Assembly (NCBI RefSeq): GCF_001692445.1
Contig: NZ_MAQA01000050.1
Coordinates: 1 to 34,587, forward strand
Direction of reading: 5' to 3'
Length of the DNA: 34,587 bases
Origin: Oerskovia enterophila
GTDB lineage: Bacteria; Actinomycetota; Actinomycetes; Actinomycetales; Cellulomonadaceae
Below the pieces are notes generated by a model. The model worked only from the letters and a program-made list of their open reading frames with translations, searched no databases and was not told the DNA's origin. Below, in pieces: positions 16,105-23,683 of this stretch. The translations under genes were made by a program, and so were the position numbers. How positions within the stretch are numbered: position 1 is the first letter of the stretch; each line of letters starts with the position of its first letter.

Positions 16105-17022
16105 GTGATGAACGCGCACAGTCCTGACCCCGCGACCGACCGTCCAGCCGCGCCCGCAGCGCCGTCCCCGGAGCTGCCCACGGCCCCCGAGGGCAAGCCC
16201 GCCGAGCACGGCGCCCCGATCCGCTCGCTCACGGTCCTGCCGGCCCGCCGCGAGGACGTCGAGCTCCACACCGCCGACGGCCTGACGCTCGTGGGCGAGC
16301 TCGCCCTCCCGGCGCACGCTGCGCCGTCGGGCACCTTGATCACCCTGCACCCGCTGCCCACGCACGGCGGCTACATGGACTCCCACGTCTACCGCAAGGC
16401 CGCGTGGCGCCTGCCCGCTCTCGCGGACCTCGCGGTGCTGCGCTTCAACACGCGCGGCACGTCGTCGCCGCGCGGCACGAGCGAGGGCGCGTTCGACGGC
16501 GGCGAGGCCGAGCGCTTCGACGTCGCCGCGGCGATCGAGCTGGCCGAGTTCCACGACCTGCCCCACCGCTGGCTCGTGGGATGGTCGTTCGGGACCGAGC
16601 TCGTCCTCAAGCACGGCACGGACCCCGGCATCGAGGGCGCGATCCTGCTCTCCCCGCCCCTGCACCGCGCGACCGACGCGGACCTGGACCGGTGGGCCGC
16701 GTTCGGCAAGCCGCTCGTGGTCCTGGTCCCCGAGCTCGACGACTACCTGCGCCCCGAGGAGGCCCGCCGCCGGTTCGCGCGCGTGCCCCAGGCCGAGGTC
16801 ATCGCGGTCGAGGGCGCCAAGCACCTGTGGGTGGGGGAGCCGTCGGTGCGCCGGGTCCTCGACGAGATCGTCTCCCACGTCCGCCCCGGATTCCCGGTGC
16901 CGCTCCCCACGACGTGGGACGCGCAGACCGAGACGGGCACCGACACCGAGGCCTCCGACCAGGCCTCGTACGACGCGAGCCGCACGCACGTCCAGCCGAC
17001 GACGACAGGACAGACACCATGA
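16105..17022 (+). CDS. alpha/beta hydrolase 1
   Basis: A 305-aa cytoplasmic alpha/beta-hydrolase-fold protein of unknown substrate. The nucleophile elbow is G159-W-S161-F-G163, with D212 or D213 (PELDDY) and H240 (GAKHLW) completing a plausible triad. The central HPLPTHGGYMDSHVYR segment resembles hydrolases of the YqhA/SCO family with a serine hydrolase core. About 40 Pro/Ala-rich residues at the N-terminus and 40 polar residues at the C-terminus appear disordered. A leaderless GTG start at 16105, or the ATG at 16108, is likely. The stop overlaps the next ATG (ATGA), so the two hydrolases are co-translated. Esterase or deacylase activity is inference. Confidence 0.82.
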   Translation: MMNAHSPDPATDRPAAPAAPSPELPTAPEGKPAEHGAPIRSLTVLPARREDVELHTADGLTLVGELALPAHAAPSGTLITLHPLPTHGGYMDSHVYRKAAWRLPALADLAVLRFNTRGTSSPRGTSEGAFDGGEAERFDVAAAIELAEFHDLPHRWLVGWSFGTELVLKHGTDPGIEGAILLSPPLHRATDADLDRWAAFGKPLVVLVPELDDYLRPEEARRRFARVPQAEVIAVEGAKHLWVGEPSVRRVLDEIVSHVRPGFPVPLPTTWDAQTETGTDTEASDQASYDASRTHVQPTTTGQTP

Positions 17023-17810
17023 CCACCACCCCGCACCTCGCCCTGCACACCCTGCGTGAGGGGCACGGGCTTCCCGTGCTGCTCGTGCACGGCTTCCCGC
17101 TCGACCACCGCATGTGGGATGACACCGCCGCGGCGCTGCCGAGCGGCATCACGGTCCTCGCGGTCGACCTCCCGGGCCTGGGCGAGAGCCCGCTCGGGGG
17201 AGAACCGCCCTCGATCGAGGCCGCCGCCGACGCCGTGGTCGTCGCGGCCCGCGCCGCCGGGATCGAGCGCGCCGTGGTCGTGGGCATGTCGATGGGGGGC
17301 TACGTCGCGCTCGCCGCGGCCGAGCGCCATGCGGACTTCGTGGTGGCACTGGGCCTCGTGGACACCAAGTCGACGGCCGACGACGACGCGGCCCGTGCGA
17401 ACCGCCTGCGCATCGCGGACGCGGTCAGCGAGAGCCGCACGGTCGACGCGGTCCTCGGGATGCCGGGAGCGCTGCTGGGCGCGACGAGCAAGGTCGCGCG
17501 CCGTGGTCTGACGGCTCGCCTCGAGGAGTGGATCCGTTCCCAGCGGCCCGACGGCGTCGCGTGGGCCCAGCGTGCCATGGCCGCCCGCCCGGACCGCACC
17601 GAGGTGCTGGCCCGCTTCGCGGGCCCGGTGGCCGTGGTCGTGGGCGAGGAGGACACGCTCACCCCGATCGAGGCGGCCGAGCACCTGGTCGCCGCGGCCC
17701 CCGGGGCGACGCTCGTCGTGGTGCCCGCCGCGGGGCACATGAGCGCGGTCGAGGACGCACCGGCGGTCGCGAACGCGATCGGCGACCTCTGGGCCGTCGC
17801 CCGGGACTGA
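17019..17810 (+). CDS. alpha/beta hydrolase 2
   Basis: A 263-aa single-domain alpha/beta hydrolase similar to 3-oxoadipate enol-lactonase and related esterases. The oxyanion motif is HGFPLD (24-29) and the nucleophile elbow is G89-M-S91-M-G93. D212 (GEEDTLTP) and H240 (AAGHMS) complete the triad. The ATG at 17019 overlaps the stop of hydrolase 1, and ACAGGA lies upstream. No aromatic-degradation genes are nearby, so an enol-lactonase role is unlikely and the substrate is unknown. A hairpin follows shortly after the stop. Confidence 0.88.
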   Translation: MTTTPHLALHTLREGHGLPVLLVHGFPLDHRMWDDTAAALPSGITVLAVDLPGLGESPLGGEPPSIEAAADAVVVAARAAGIERAVVVGMSMGGYVALAAAERHADFVVALGLVDTKSTADDDAARANRLRIADAVSESRTVDAVLGMPGALLGATSKVARRGLTARLEEWIRSQRPDGVAWAQRAMAARPDRTEVLARFAGPVAVVVGEEDTLTPIEAAEHLVAAAPGATLVVVPAAGHMSAVEDAPAVANAIGDLWAVARD

Positions 17811-17829
17811 CGCCCGGGACCTGTGCTGC

Positions 17830-17865
17830 CTGCCGGGCTGCGGGAGGTGTCCCGTGGCCCGGCAG
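17830..17865. terminator. terminator between convergent genes
   Basis: CTGCCGGGC (17830-17838) pairs with GCCCGGCAG (17857-17865). An inner CGGGA-ggtg-TCCCG stem (17841-17854) is separated by 2-nt internal loops. It lies between hydrolase 2 and the convergent unknown gene. Confidence 0.75.
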
Positions 17866-17923
17866 AGGCCGTGGTCTCGTTCTCGGGCTCGGCAGAGGAG
17901 GTCCAGCGGCCGTCGCCGGGCGG

Positions 17924-18502
17924 TCAGCCGCGCTCGAGCACCAGCTCGATCGCGTCCGCGAGCGAGATGGACTCGCCGTCGCGCCCGCCCTTGCCGAGCA
18001 CGAGCGGCGGGTCCGACGGGACGAGGGTCGCACCCCGGAGCCGGGCCGAGAGCCCGCCCTGGACGCTGAGGATGTAGAACGACGCGTCGGTGCCGACGCC
18101 GAGCGTCCGGTTCTTGCGCAGGTACCAGCCGAGCGTCCTGGTGCGGTACGTCGCGTCCCCCGCGTACGAGCGGGCCTGGAGCGGGACCGGGGCGATGCCG
18201 CGGCGCTCGGCCTCGGCGACGAACTCCCGGAGCAGCTCGGCGGCCTCGGCAGACTCCAGCGCGCGGCGACGCTCGAGCTCGTTCGCCTGGTGAGCCGCCG
18301 CCTCGGTGCGCTGAGCACGCCAGGCCGCGACGTCGTCGGGCGTGGTGCTGCTCGCGGCTCGCCCTGCGGTGCCGCCGAGCGCGCCGGCGGTGCCGCCGGC
18401 GTCGTTCGTCGCGTGCGTGCCGGCGGCAGGGCCGTGAGGGCCGGGAGCAGACGACGGCGACGACCCGGGCAAGCCCTCGGTGTCGTCGCCGTCGTGCGTC
18501 AT
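17924..18502 (-). CDS. unknown protein downstream of the coiled-coil gene
   Basis: A 192-aa soluble protein I do not recognise. The first about 60 residues are Gly/Ala/Ser/Pro-rich and look disordered. Residues 60-115 form a charged helix with many Glu, Arg and Ala. The C-terminal 80 residues look like a compact beta-rich domain (GDATYRTRTLGWYLRKNR, then FYILSV and ADAIELVLERG). The ATG at 18502 is 8 nt after the stop of the DivIVA/Scy-like gene, with only a weak ribosome site, so translation is probably coupled. The tight linkage suggests a shared role in cell polarity or envelope growth; that is inference from context. Confidence 0.75.
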   Translation of the reverse strand: MTHDGDDTEGLPGSSPSSAPGPHGPAAGTHATNDAGGTAGALGGTAGRAASSTTPDDVAAWRAQRTEAAAHQANELERRRALESAEAAELLREFVAEAERRGIAPVPLQARSYAGDATYRTRTLGWYLRKNRTLGVGTDASFYILSVQGGLSARLRGATLVPSDPPLVLGKGGRDGESISLADAIELVLERG

Positions 18503-18510
18503 GGCCGTGC

Positions 18511-19908
18511 TCAGGCCTTCGCGGAGGCGGAGGAATCCGAGGACTTCGAGGACGCGGAGTCCTCGCTCTCCTCGCCCTCGACCTCGACCTGCGGGAACTC
18601 CGCGGTCATGAGGTTCGCGGCCCGAGCGCGCTGCGCCGGCGTGCCTGCGATGGCCACGGCCGGAGCCGCCTTGGCCTTGGCCGCGCCGCCCTCGCCGTCG
18701 CCGAGCAGCCCGCGCAGTTCGTCGAGGTAGGTGTTGATCGACTCGTGCTGACGCGTGAGGTCCTCGAGCTGACGCTGGGCGGCCGCCCGCTGCTGCTCGG
18801 CCTCGGCCTTGGCGTCCCCGACGGTCTGCTCGGCGAACTCGCGCGCCTCGGCGACCACGCGGTCCGCGTTGTGCCGCGCGGTCGCGATGACCTCCTTGAC
18901 GTAGTCGTCGGACTCGGTGCGGACCTTCTCGGCCTGCTCGAGAGCGGTGACCACGCGGTGCTCGGCGTCGGACGCGTGCGCCTCGGCGGTCGCGACGAGC
19001 TTCTCGGTCTCCTCCTTGGCCGTCTGGTGGCGCTGCGCGCTCTCCAGCTCGGCCTCCTCGCGGCGGCGGGCGATGTCCAGCTCGGCCTCGGCCAGCGCGG
19101 TCCGCGCCTTCTCGCGCAGCTCCTCCATCTCGGAGGTCACGGCGTTCGCGGCCTCGGACGCCGCACGCTTGGCCTCGGCGACCTGGCGCTCGGCCTCGCG
19201 ACGCGTGGTCTCGCGGAGCTCGGTGGTCTCGCGCTCGGCAGCCTCGCGCATCGCGGCCGTCTCGGCGGCGACGCGGGCGCGCAGCTCGGCGGTCTCGCGC
19301 TCGGTCGCGACGCGCAGCTCGGTGGTCTCGCGCTCGACCTGGGCGCGCAGGGTGCCCAGCTCGCGCTCGAGGCTCGACCGGCGCTCGCTCTCCTCGGTGT
19401 TCAGGGCGCTCTGGATGCGGGCAGCCTCGCGCTCGGCGGAACCCACGAACTCCTCGGCACGGCGCTGCGCGCCGACCAGGGTGCTCTCGGTCTCCGAGGC
19501 GGCCGTGGACCGGATCTCCTCGGCCTCGCGACGAGCGCCCGAGAGCAGCTCGGCGACCTCGTTCTCGGCGCGCGAGCGGATCTGGCCCCCCGCGACCTTG
19601 GCGCGCGACATGATGTCGACGGCCTGGGCGTTGGCCTGGGCCAGGATGTCGGCCGACTGCTCCTCCGCGGAACGCAGGAGCTGCTCGATGCGCGACCCCA
19701 GTCCCGAGTAGGAGGGGCGGTCGGACTCGCGCAGCTGGCGCTGAGCGTCCTGGAGGTCCGACGTGAGCTGCACAGCCCGGGCGTCGGCGGACTCGGCCCG
19801 GTGACGGGCCGCCTCGAGGTCCTTCTCGAGCTTGGCCAGCTGGCCTTCCACCATGATGCGGTCGTAGCCGCGCATGGTGATGGGGAACAGTGTGCGTTCG
19901 TCGGACAC
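18511..19908 (-). CDS. DivIVA/Scy-like coiled-coil polarity protein
   Basis: A 465-aa protein dominated by one long coiled coil (about residues 15-410) of alternating Glu/Arg/Ala heptads. The N-terminus carries a DivIVA-type motif, RGYDRIMVEGQLAKLEKDL, and the C-terminal tail is acidic and Ser-rich. Such proteins (DivIVA/Wag31, Scy and FilP families) scaffold polar growth or cytoskeletal filaments at the membrane. The length and organisation are closer to Scy/FilP than to short DivIVA. The GTG at 19908 has GGAAGG 7 nt upstream; the longer open frame has no support. It is the first gene of a two-gene unit and is divergent from the membrane/lipoprotein pair. Confidence 0.83.
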   Translation of the reverse strand: MSDERTLFPITMRGYDRIMVEGQLAKLEKDLEAARHRAESADARAVQLTSDLQDAQRQLRESDRPSYSGLGSRIEQLLRSAEEQSADILAQANAQAVDIMSRAKVAGGQIRSRAENEVAELLSGARREAEEIRSTAASETESTLVGAQRRAEEFVGSAEREAARIQSALNTEESERRSSLERELGTLRAQVERETTELRVATERETAELRARVAAETAAMREAAERETTELRETTRREAERQVAEAKRAASEAANAVTSEMEELREKARTALAEAELDIARRREEAELESAQRHQTAKEETEKLVATAEAHASDAEHRVVTALEQAEKVRTESDDYVKEVIATARHNADRVVAEAREFAEQTVGDAKAEAEQQRAAAQRQLEDLTRQHESINTYLDELRGLLGDGEGGAAKAKAAPAVAIAGTPAQRARAANLMTAEFPQVEVEGEESEDSASSKSSDSSASAKA

Positions 19909-20006
19909 GGGTCGACCTTCCGCTTCGGGCTGGTCCACGCCAGCGCTGTTGTCGGGACGTATCGTTCGGTGGGGGTACCGGTCGCCCGACCTGTGGATCG
20001 TCACCC

Positions 20007-20012
20007 AGGATA
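20007..20012 (-). promoter_or_regulatory. -10 element of the coiled-coil gene
   Basis: TATCCT on the minus strand fits TANNNT, with a TTCAGG-like -35 about 16 bp upstream. It would give a leader of about 90 nt before the GTG at 19908. Confidence 0.35.
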
Positions 20013-20136
20013 CGTGGCCCAACTGTGTCCTGAATACCCGGAATGGGTAGCGTCACGGTGTCGCGGGGACTTCGTGAAGAGTCTGCGGCGATCGTCGCCA
20101 TCCGGCGAACTTTCGAATCCAGCAGGCGTTCGCCTC

Positions 20137-20142
20137 TATTGT
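20137..20142 (+). promoter_or_regulatory. -10 element of the membrane-protein gene
   Basis: TATTGT lies 9 nt before the ATG at 20152. The transcript would begin within a few bases of the start codon, so it is leaderless or nearly so. Confidence 0.4.
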
Positions 20143-20151
20143 GGAATGTCC

Positions 20152-21480
20152 ATGACGAAGGGAAACTCGGTGCTTCAACGAATCCTGGCCGCCGGCCTGA
20201 TCGTGCTCGGCCTGGTAGGGATCGGCACAGGAGTCGCCTCCGCGACCCTCTGGCGTGAGAGCGAGACGGTCGTCGCGACGGCCGCTGCCGACGGCTCGTC
20301 GCCGCTGGTCGTCTCGGAGCCCGGGGTCCTCGACCTGGTCGACGGTGACGTGACCGTCACGGCGAAGACAGCGGACGAGAAGCCCGTGACGCTCGTGATC
20401 GGGCGCGACGTGGACGTCACCGGATGGGTCGGCACCGACGCGCACTCCGTCATCACGGGCCTCACCGACTGGGAGACGCTCGCGACGAAGCCCGTCGCGA
20501 CGACGACGCCCGCCGAGGAGACTCCTGCCGAGGGAGAAGCCCCCGCAGAGGGTGAGGCGCCCGCCGAGGGTGAGGCGCCCGCAGAGGGTGACGCCGCTGC
20601 GGACGCCACGGCCGAGGCGCCCGTCGTGGGCGTGGACCCCGCCGGCTCCGACATGTGGTTCGCCGAGACCGCCGGTGCGGGAGAGGTCAGCCTGCGCTGG
20701 TCCGACCGTCCGGGCCGTTGGAGCCTGCTCGCGGCCGGGACCGGTGAGGACCCGGCGAGCCCCGTCGTGACCCTGACCTGGGCCCGTGAGGTCTCGACCC
20801 CGTGGCAGTGGCCGGGGATCGCGGGTGGCTCGCTGCTCCTGGTCGCCGGACTGGCCATCGGTGTCCTCTCGTTCGTGGGCGGCAAGAAGGACAAGGACGC
20901 CGACGGCGGCGGCAGCACGAAGAAGAGCCGCACGAAGGGCAAGGGTCGGACGGCTCGTACCGGTACCGGTTCCGGGGCGCCGGAGACCACGAGCGGCACC
21001 GGGGACACCAGTCCTGCCGCGCCGACCGAGCGTCGTGCCGACGCCGGACGGCCCAGCCGTGCGGCGACGTCGACCGAGTCCGCCGGGCAGCCCCAGACGA
21101 TCGCGCCGGAACCGCCCGCCCAGACCGGCGCGACAGGGACCCTGACCCGTCGTGAGCTGCGCGAGAAGGCCGAGCGGGACCGCCTCGCGGCCGAGCGCCT
21201 GGCCCAGGAGGACGCGCGGGCACAGCGCCCGCGCAACCGCTGGATGACCGGGCAGATCCCTGTCGTGCGACGAGAGCGGAACGCGACGGCCGCGCAGCCG
21301 GTCGTCCCCGCCCCCTCGGCCGACACGGACGCGGGGTCCGCCGGTGGCAGCTCGGCCACGGCCCGCGCCGACGCGTGGCGCCAGGCGTGGGGCTTCGGCC
21401 AGACGCAGGCCGCCCAGCCCGCGGCATCCGACGAGAACGACCAGACCCAGAACCCCGACTCGACCGGAGGAGACCGATGA
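20152..21480 (+). CDS. two-TM membrane protein with Pro-Ala-Glu repeats (unknown)
   Basis: A 442-aa membrane protein of unknown function. TM1 is at about residues 11-32. An extracytoplasmic beta-rich segment (35-210) follows, interrupted by a PAEGEA repeat linker (about 124-147). TM2 is at about 221-244, and a 200-residue basic, low-complexity cytoplasmic tail contains an Arg/Glu helix near RRELREKAERDRL. Start candidates are ATG 20146, ATG 20152 and GTG 20170; the last has a good AAGGGAA ribosome site, so six N-terminal residues are uncertain. The stop overlaps the lipoprotein start (ATGA). It is divergent from the DivIVA/Scy-like unit. I recognise no named family. Confidence 0.8.
   Translation: MTKGNSVLQRILAAGLIVLGLVGIGTGVASATLWRESETVVATAAADGSSPLVVSEPGVLDLVDGDVTVTAKTADEKPVTLVIGRDVDVTGWVGTDAHSVITGLTDWETLATKPVATTTPAEETPAEGEAPAEGEAPAEGEAPAEGDAAADATAEAPVVGVDPAGSDMWFAETAGAGEVSLRWSDRPGRWSLLAAGTGEDPASPVVTLTWAREVSTPWQWPGIAGGSLLLVAGLAIGVLSFVGGKKDKDADGGGSTKKSRTKGKGRTARTGTGSGAPETTSGTGDTSPAAPTERRADAGRPSRAATSTESAGQPQTIAPEPPAQTGATGTLTRRELREKAERDRLAAERLAQEDARAQRPRNRWMTGQIPVVRRERNATAAQPVVPAPSADTDAGSAGGSSATARADAWRQAWGFGQTQAAQPAASDENDQTQNPDSTGGDR
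20524..20595 (+). repeat. four 18-bp tandem repeats (PAEGEA)
   Basis: Four consecutive 18-bp in-frame units encode PAEGEA, PAEGEA, PAEGEA and PAEGDA in the extracytoplasmic linker of the two-TM protein. The middle copies are nearly identical at DNA level, so the copy number could vary between strains. Confidence 0.9.
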
Positions 21481-22496
21481 GCCAGCGCAACTCCCGCCGC
21501 TCCACGGCCCGTACGGCCGCGGTGGCCGGCGCCGTCCTCGGCGCGCTCCTGCTCGCAGGCTGCACGTCGCCCGTTCCCACCCCCACCGTCGACGACAGCT
21601 CGGCCAGCGCCGAGCCCGCACTGACCGTCGAGCAGATGGCCGAGGTCCGTGAGGCCGTCGGCGCGACCCTCGACGCGGCCAACGCGACCCACGACGCGTC
21701 CCAGCTCGCGACCCGGCTCAGCGGGCCGGCGCTGTCGCTGCGCACCAGCCAGCTCGGCGTGGCCGCGACCCGTGGCAACGGCGACCTGGTGACGGTCCTG
21801 CCCACGGCCGTCCAGCAGGACATCATCACGACGACCGACTCCTGGCCCCGGCAGGCCTACGCCGTGACCGAGCAGCCCGAGGACCTCCAGTCCCCGCGGC
21901 TCCTCGGGTACGAGCAGACCACGGCGCGCGACCCGTACAAGCTCTGGGCCTGGGTGCGCCTGTTCCCGAGCGTCAAGCTGCCGAGCTTCGCGGGGGCCGC
22001 GGTGGGCAGCGAGTCCGTCCCGCTCGACGACCCGTCGCTCCTCATGACGCCCACGGACGCGGTCGCGCAGTACGCCGACGTCCTCAACCTGGGGGCCGGC
22101 TCGGGCTTCGCGGCCTCGTTCGCCGACGACCCGCTGCGCGCCTGGGTCGCGACCAACGCGCAGACGCAGGCGGCCCCGCTCGCCACGGCGGCGGGCACGC
22201 AGACCATGACGTTCACGCCCACCGCGGGCGAGGCGCGCGCGGTGCGCACGGCCGACGGCGGGGCGATGGTCATGGCCGCGATGACGGCCCTCGAGACCCG
22301 CACCGCGGAGGAGGGCGCGAAGATCACGCCCGGCACCGAGACGGAGAAGGCCCTCTTCGGTGCGACCCCTCCGACGAACGTCCTCAACGTGGGCTACACG
22401 ACCATGGTCGCGATGTACATCCCGCCGGCCGACGCCACCACGGGCGTCCAGGTGCTCGGTATGGAGAACATCGTCACGTCGGTCGCGACCTCGTAG
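21477..22496 (+). CDS. exported lipoprotein of unknown function
   Basis: A 339-aa predicted lipoprotein. An Arg-rich n-region and a hydrophobic stretch lead to the lipobox LLAGC with C29, followed by a Thr/Pro/Ser linker. The mature part (about 50-339) is a globular alpha/beta region without recognised motifs or cysteines. The ATG overlaps the stop of the two-TM protein, with GGAGGAGA upstream, so the two are translated together and probably act together at the outer face of the membrane. I recognise no enzymatic signature. Confidence 0.85.
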   Translation: MSQRNSRRSTARTAAVAGAVLGALLLAGCTSPVPTPTVDDSSASAEPALTVEQMAEVREAVGATLDAANATHDASQLATRLSGPALSLRTSQLGVAATRGNGDLVTVLPTAVQQDIITTTDSWPRQAYAVTEQPEDLQSPRLLGYEQTTARDPYKLWAWVRLFPSVKLPSFAGAAVGSESVPLDDPSLLMTPTDAVAQYADVLNLGAGSGFAASFADDPLRAWVATNAQTQAAPLATAAGTQTMTFTPTAGEARAVRTADGGAMVMAAMTALETRTAEEGAKITPGTETEKALFGATPPTNVLNVGYTTMVAMYIPPADATTGVQVLGMENIVTSVATS

Positions 22497-22615
22497 GTGG
22501 TCCCGGGGTTCGGCAGGACGGGGCGTGCAGCCCTGCCGGCGTCGGACCCCGGCGGCCGCCGAGCGTCGTCGAACCTTCTCGCCGAGCTGCCGCGTCGCGG
22601 CACCACGATCTTCCT

Positions 22616-22621
22616 TAGGAT
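22616..22621 (+). promoter_or_regulatory. -10 element for a leaderless transcript
   Basis: TAGGAT lies exactly 6 nt before the ATG at 22628, with no Shine-Dalgarno sequence available. The same geometry precedes the phosphoribosyltransferase gene. Confidence 0.5.
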
Positions 22622-22627
22622 GAGCGC

Positions 22628-23572
22628 ATGAGCCAACCGAGCCAGCAGCCGAACTTCGACGTGCGCGGCGCCGTCGACCTGTCGTCCCTGAACCGTCCGT
22701 CGGCGCCTCCGCCCGGGACGCCCGGCGGTGCGCCCGAGGCCGGCGGCTACGTCGTCGACGTGACCGAGGAGACGTTCCCGCAGCTCGTCCAGGACTCCAC
22801 GCAGTACCCGGTCGTGGTCCTGCTGTGGATCCCCACCGACCAGGCGAACGCACAGCTGGGCACCGAGCTGGGAGCGATCGCGGAGGAGTTCGCGGGCCGC
22901 TTCCTCCTGGGCCGCGTCGATGCCCAGACCTACCCGCAGATCGCCGCGGCCTTCCAGGTCGAGAGCGTGCCGACGGTCGTGGCGATCGTCGGGGGCCAGC
23001 CGGTCCCGCTCTTCCAGGGTGCCGCCGCAGGCGACCAGGTCCGCGCGGTCCTGCAGCAGGTGCTGCAGATCGCCGAGGGCAACGGCGTCACGGGCCGTGC
23101 TCCCGCGCAGGGGGTCCCGAACCCCGACGCAGAGGTGGCCGCGGAGCCCGAGCCCGAGCTCCCACCGCTGCACCAGGAGGCGTTCGACGCGATCGAGCGC
23201 GACGACCTCGAGGCAGCCGTCGCGGCGTACCAGAAGGCCATCAAGCAGGACCCGCGGGACCACCTCGCGGCCGCCGGCCTGGCACAGGTGGGCCTGCTGC
23301 GCCGCACGCGCGACCTCGACCTCCAGGCGACGCGCGAGGCGGCCGCGGCGAGGCCCACCGACCTCGCCGCGCAGCTCGACGTCGCGGACATGGACATGCT
23401 GGGCGGCAAGGTCGAGGACGCGTTCGGTCGTCTGCTCGACCTCCTGCCCGGCGCGAGCGCCGAGGACAAGGAGACGCTGCGCCTGCGCCTCGTCGACTAC
23501 TTCGAGATCCTCGGCCCCACCGACCCGCGCGTCGGCAAGGCACGCCAGCTCCTGGCGATCAACCTGTACTGA
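22628..23572 (+). CDS. ybbN: YbbN/CnoX-like thioredoxin-TPR co-chaperone
   Basis: A 314-aa cytoplasmic protein with a thioredoxin fold (about residues 40-155) and C-terminal TPR-like helices (about 180-314). This is the architecture of CnoX/YbbN, which holds unfolded or oxidised proteins for chaperones. The usual WCGPC redox motif is replaced by WIPTDQAN (67-74) without cysteines. The cis-proline loop VPTVV (114-118) is kept. It is therefore not an oxidoreductase through a CxxC pair. The ATG at 22628 appears leaderless. A Pro-rich N-terminal segment precedes the thioredoxin fold. A perfect terminator follows. Confidence 0.9.
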   Translation: MSQPSQQPNFDVRGAVDLSSLNRPSAPPPGTPGGAPEAGGYVVDVTEETFPQLVQDSTQYPVVVLLWIPTDQANAQLGTELGAIAEEFAGRFLLGRVDAQTYPQIAAAFQVESVPTVVAIVGGQPVPLFQGAAAGDQVRAVLQQVLQIAEGNGVTGRAPAQGVPNPDAEVAAEPEPELPPLHQEAFDAIERDDLEAAVAAYQKAIKQDPRDHLAAAGLAQVGLLRRTRDLDLQATREAAAARPTDLAAQLDVADMDMLGGKVEDAFGRLLDLLPGASAEDKETLRLRLVDYFEILGPTDPRVGKARQLLAINLY

Positions 23573-23578
23573 CGACCT

Positions 23579-23617
23579 CGAAGGGCCTCGGCACGCGTCG
23601 CGTGCCGAGGCCCTTCG
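23579..23617. terminator. bidirectional terminator between ybbN and glgB
   Basis: The 18-bp arms at 23579-23596 and 23600-23617 (CGAAGGGCCTCGGCACGC and complement) are perfectly paired around a 3-nt loop. A T-rich GTCGTT follows. It lies between two convergent genes and probably serves both. Confidence 0.92.
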
Positions 23618-23683
23618 TCGTTCACCGAGCCGTCGGCCCGGTGCGCCCGGGGCGGCGGACCGAGCGACCCCGGCGAGGTGGCG

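Noticed and set aside
18745-20151. Upstream extension of the two-TM protein's open frame over the coiled-coil gene
   Set aside because: It is antisense to the coiled-coil gene and compositionally biased. The TM1 signal begins only at 20152-20170.
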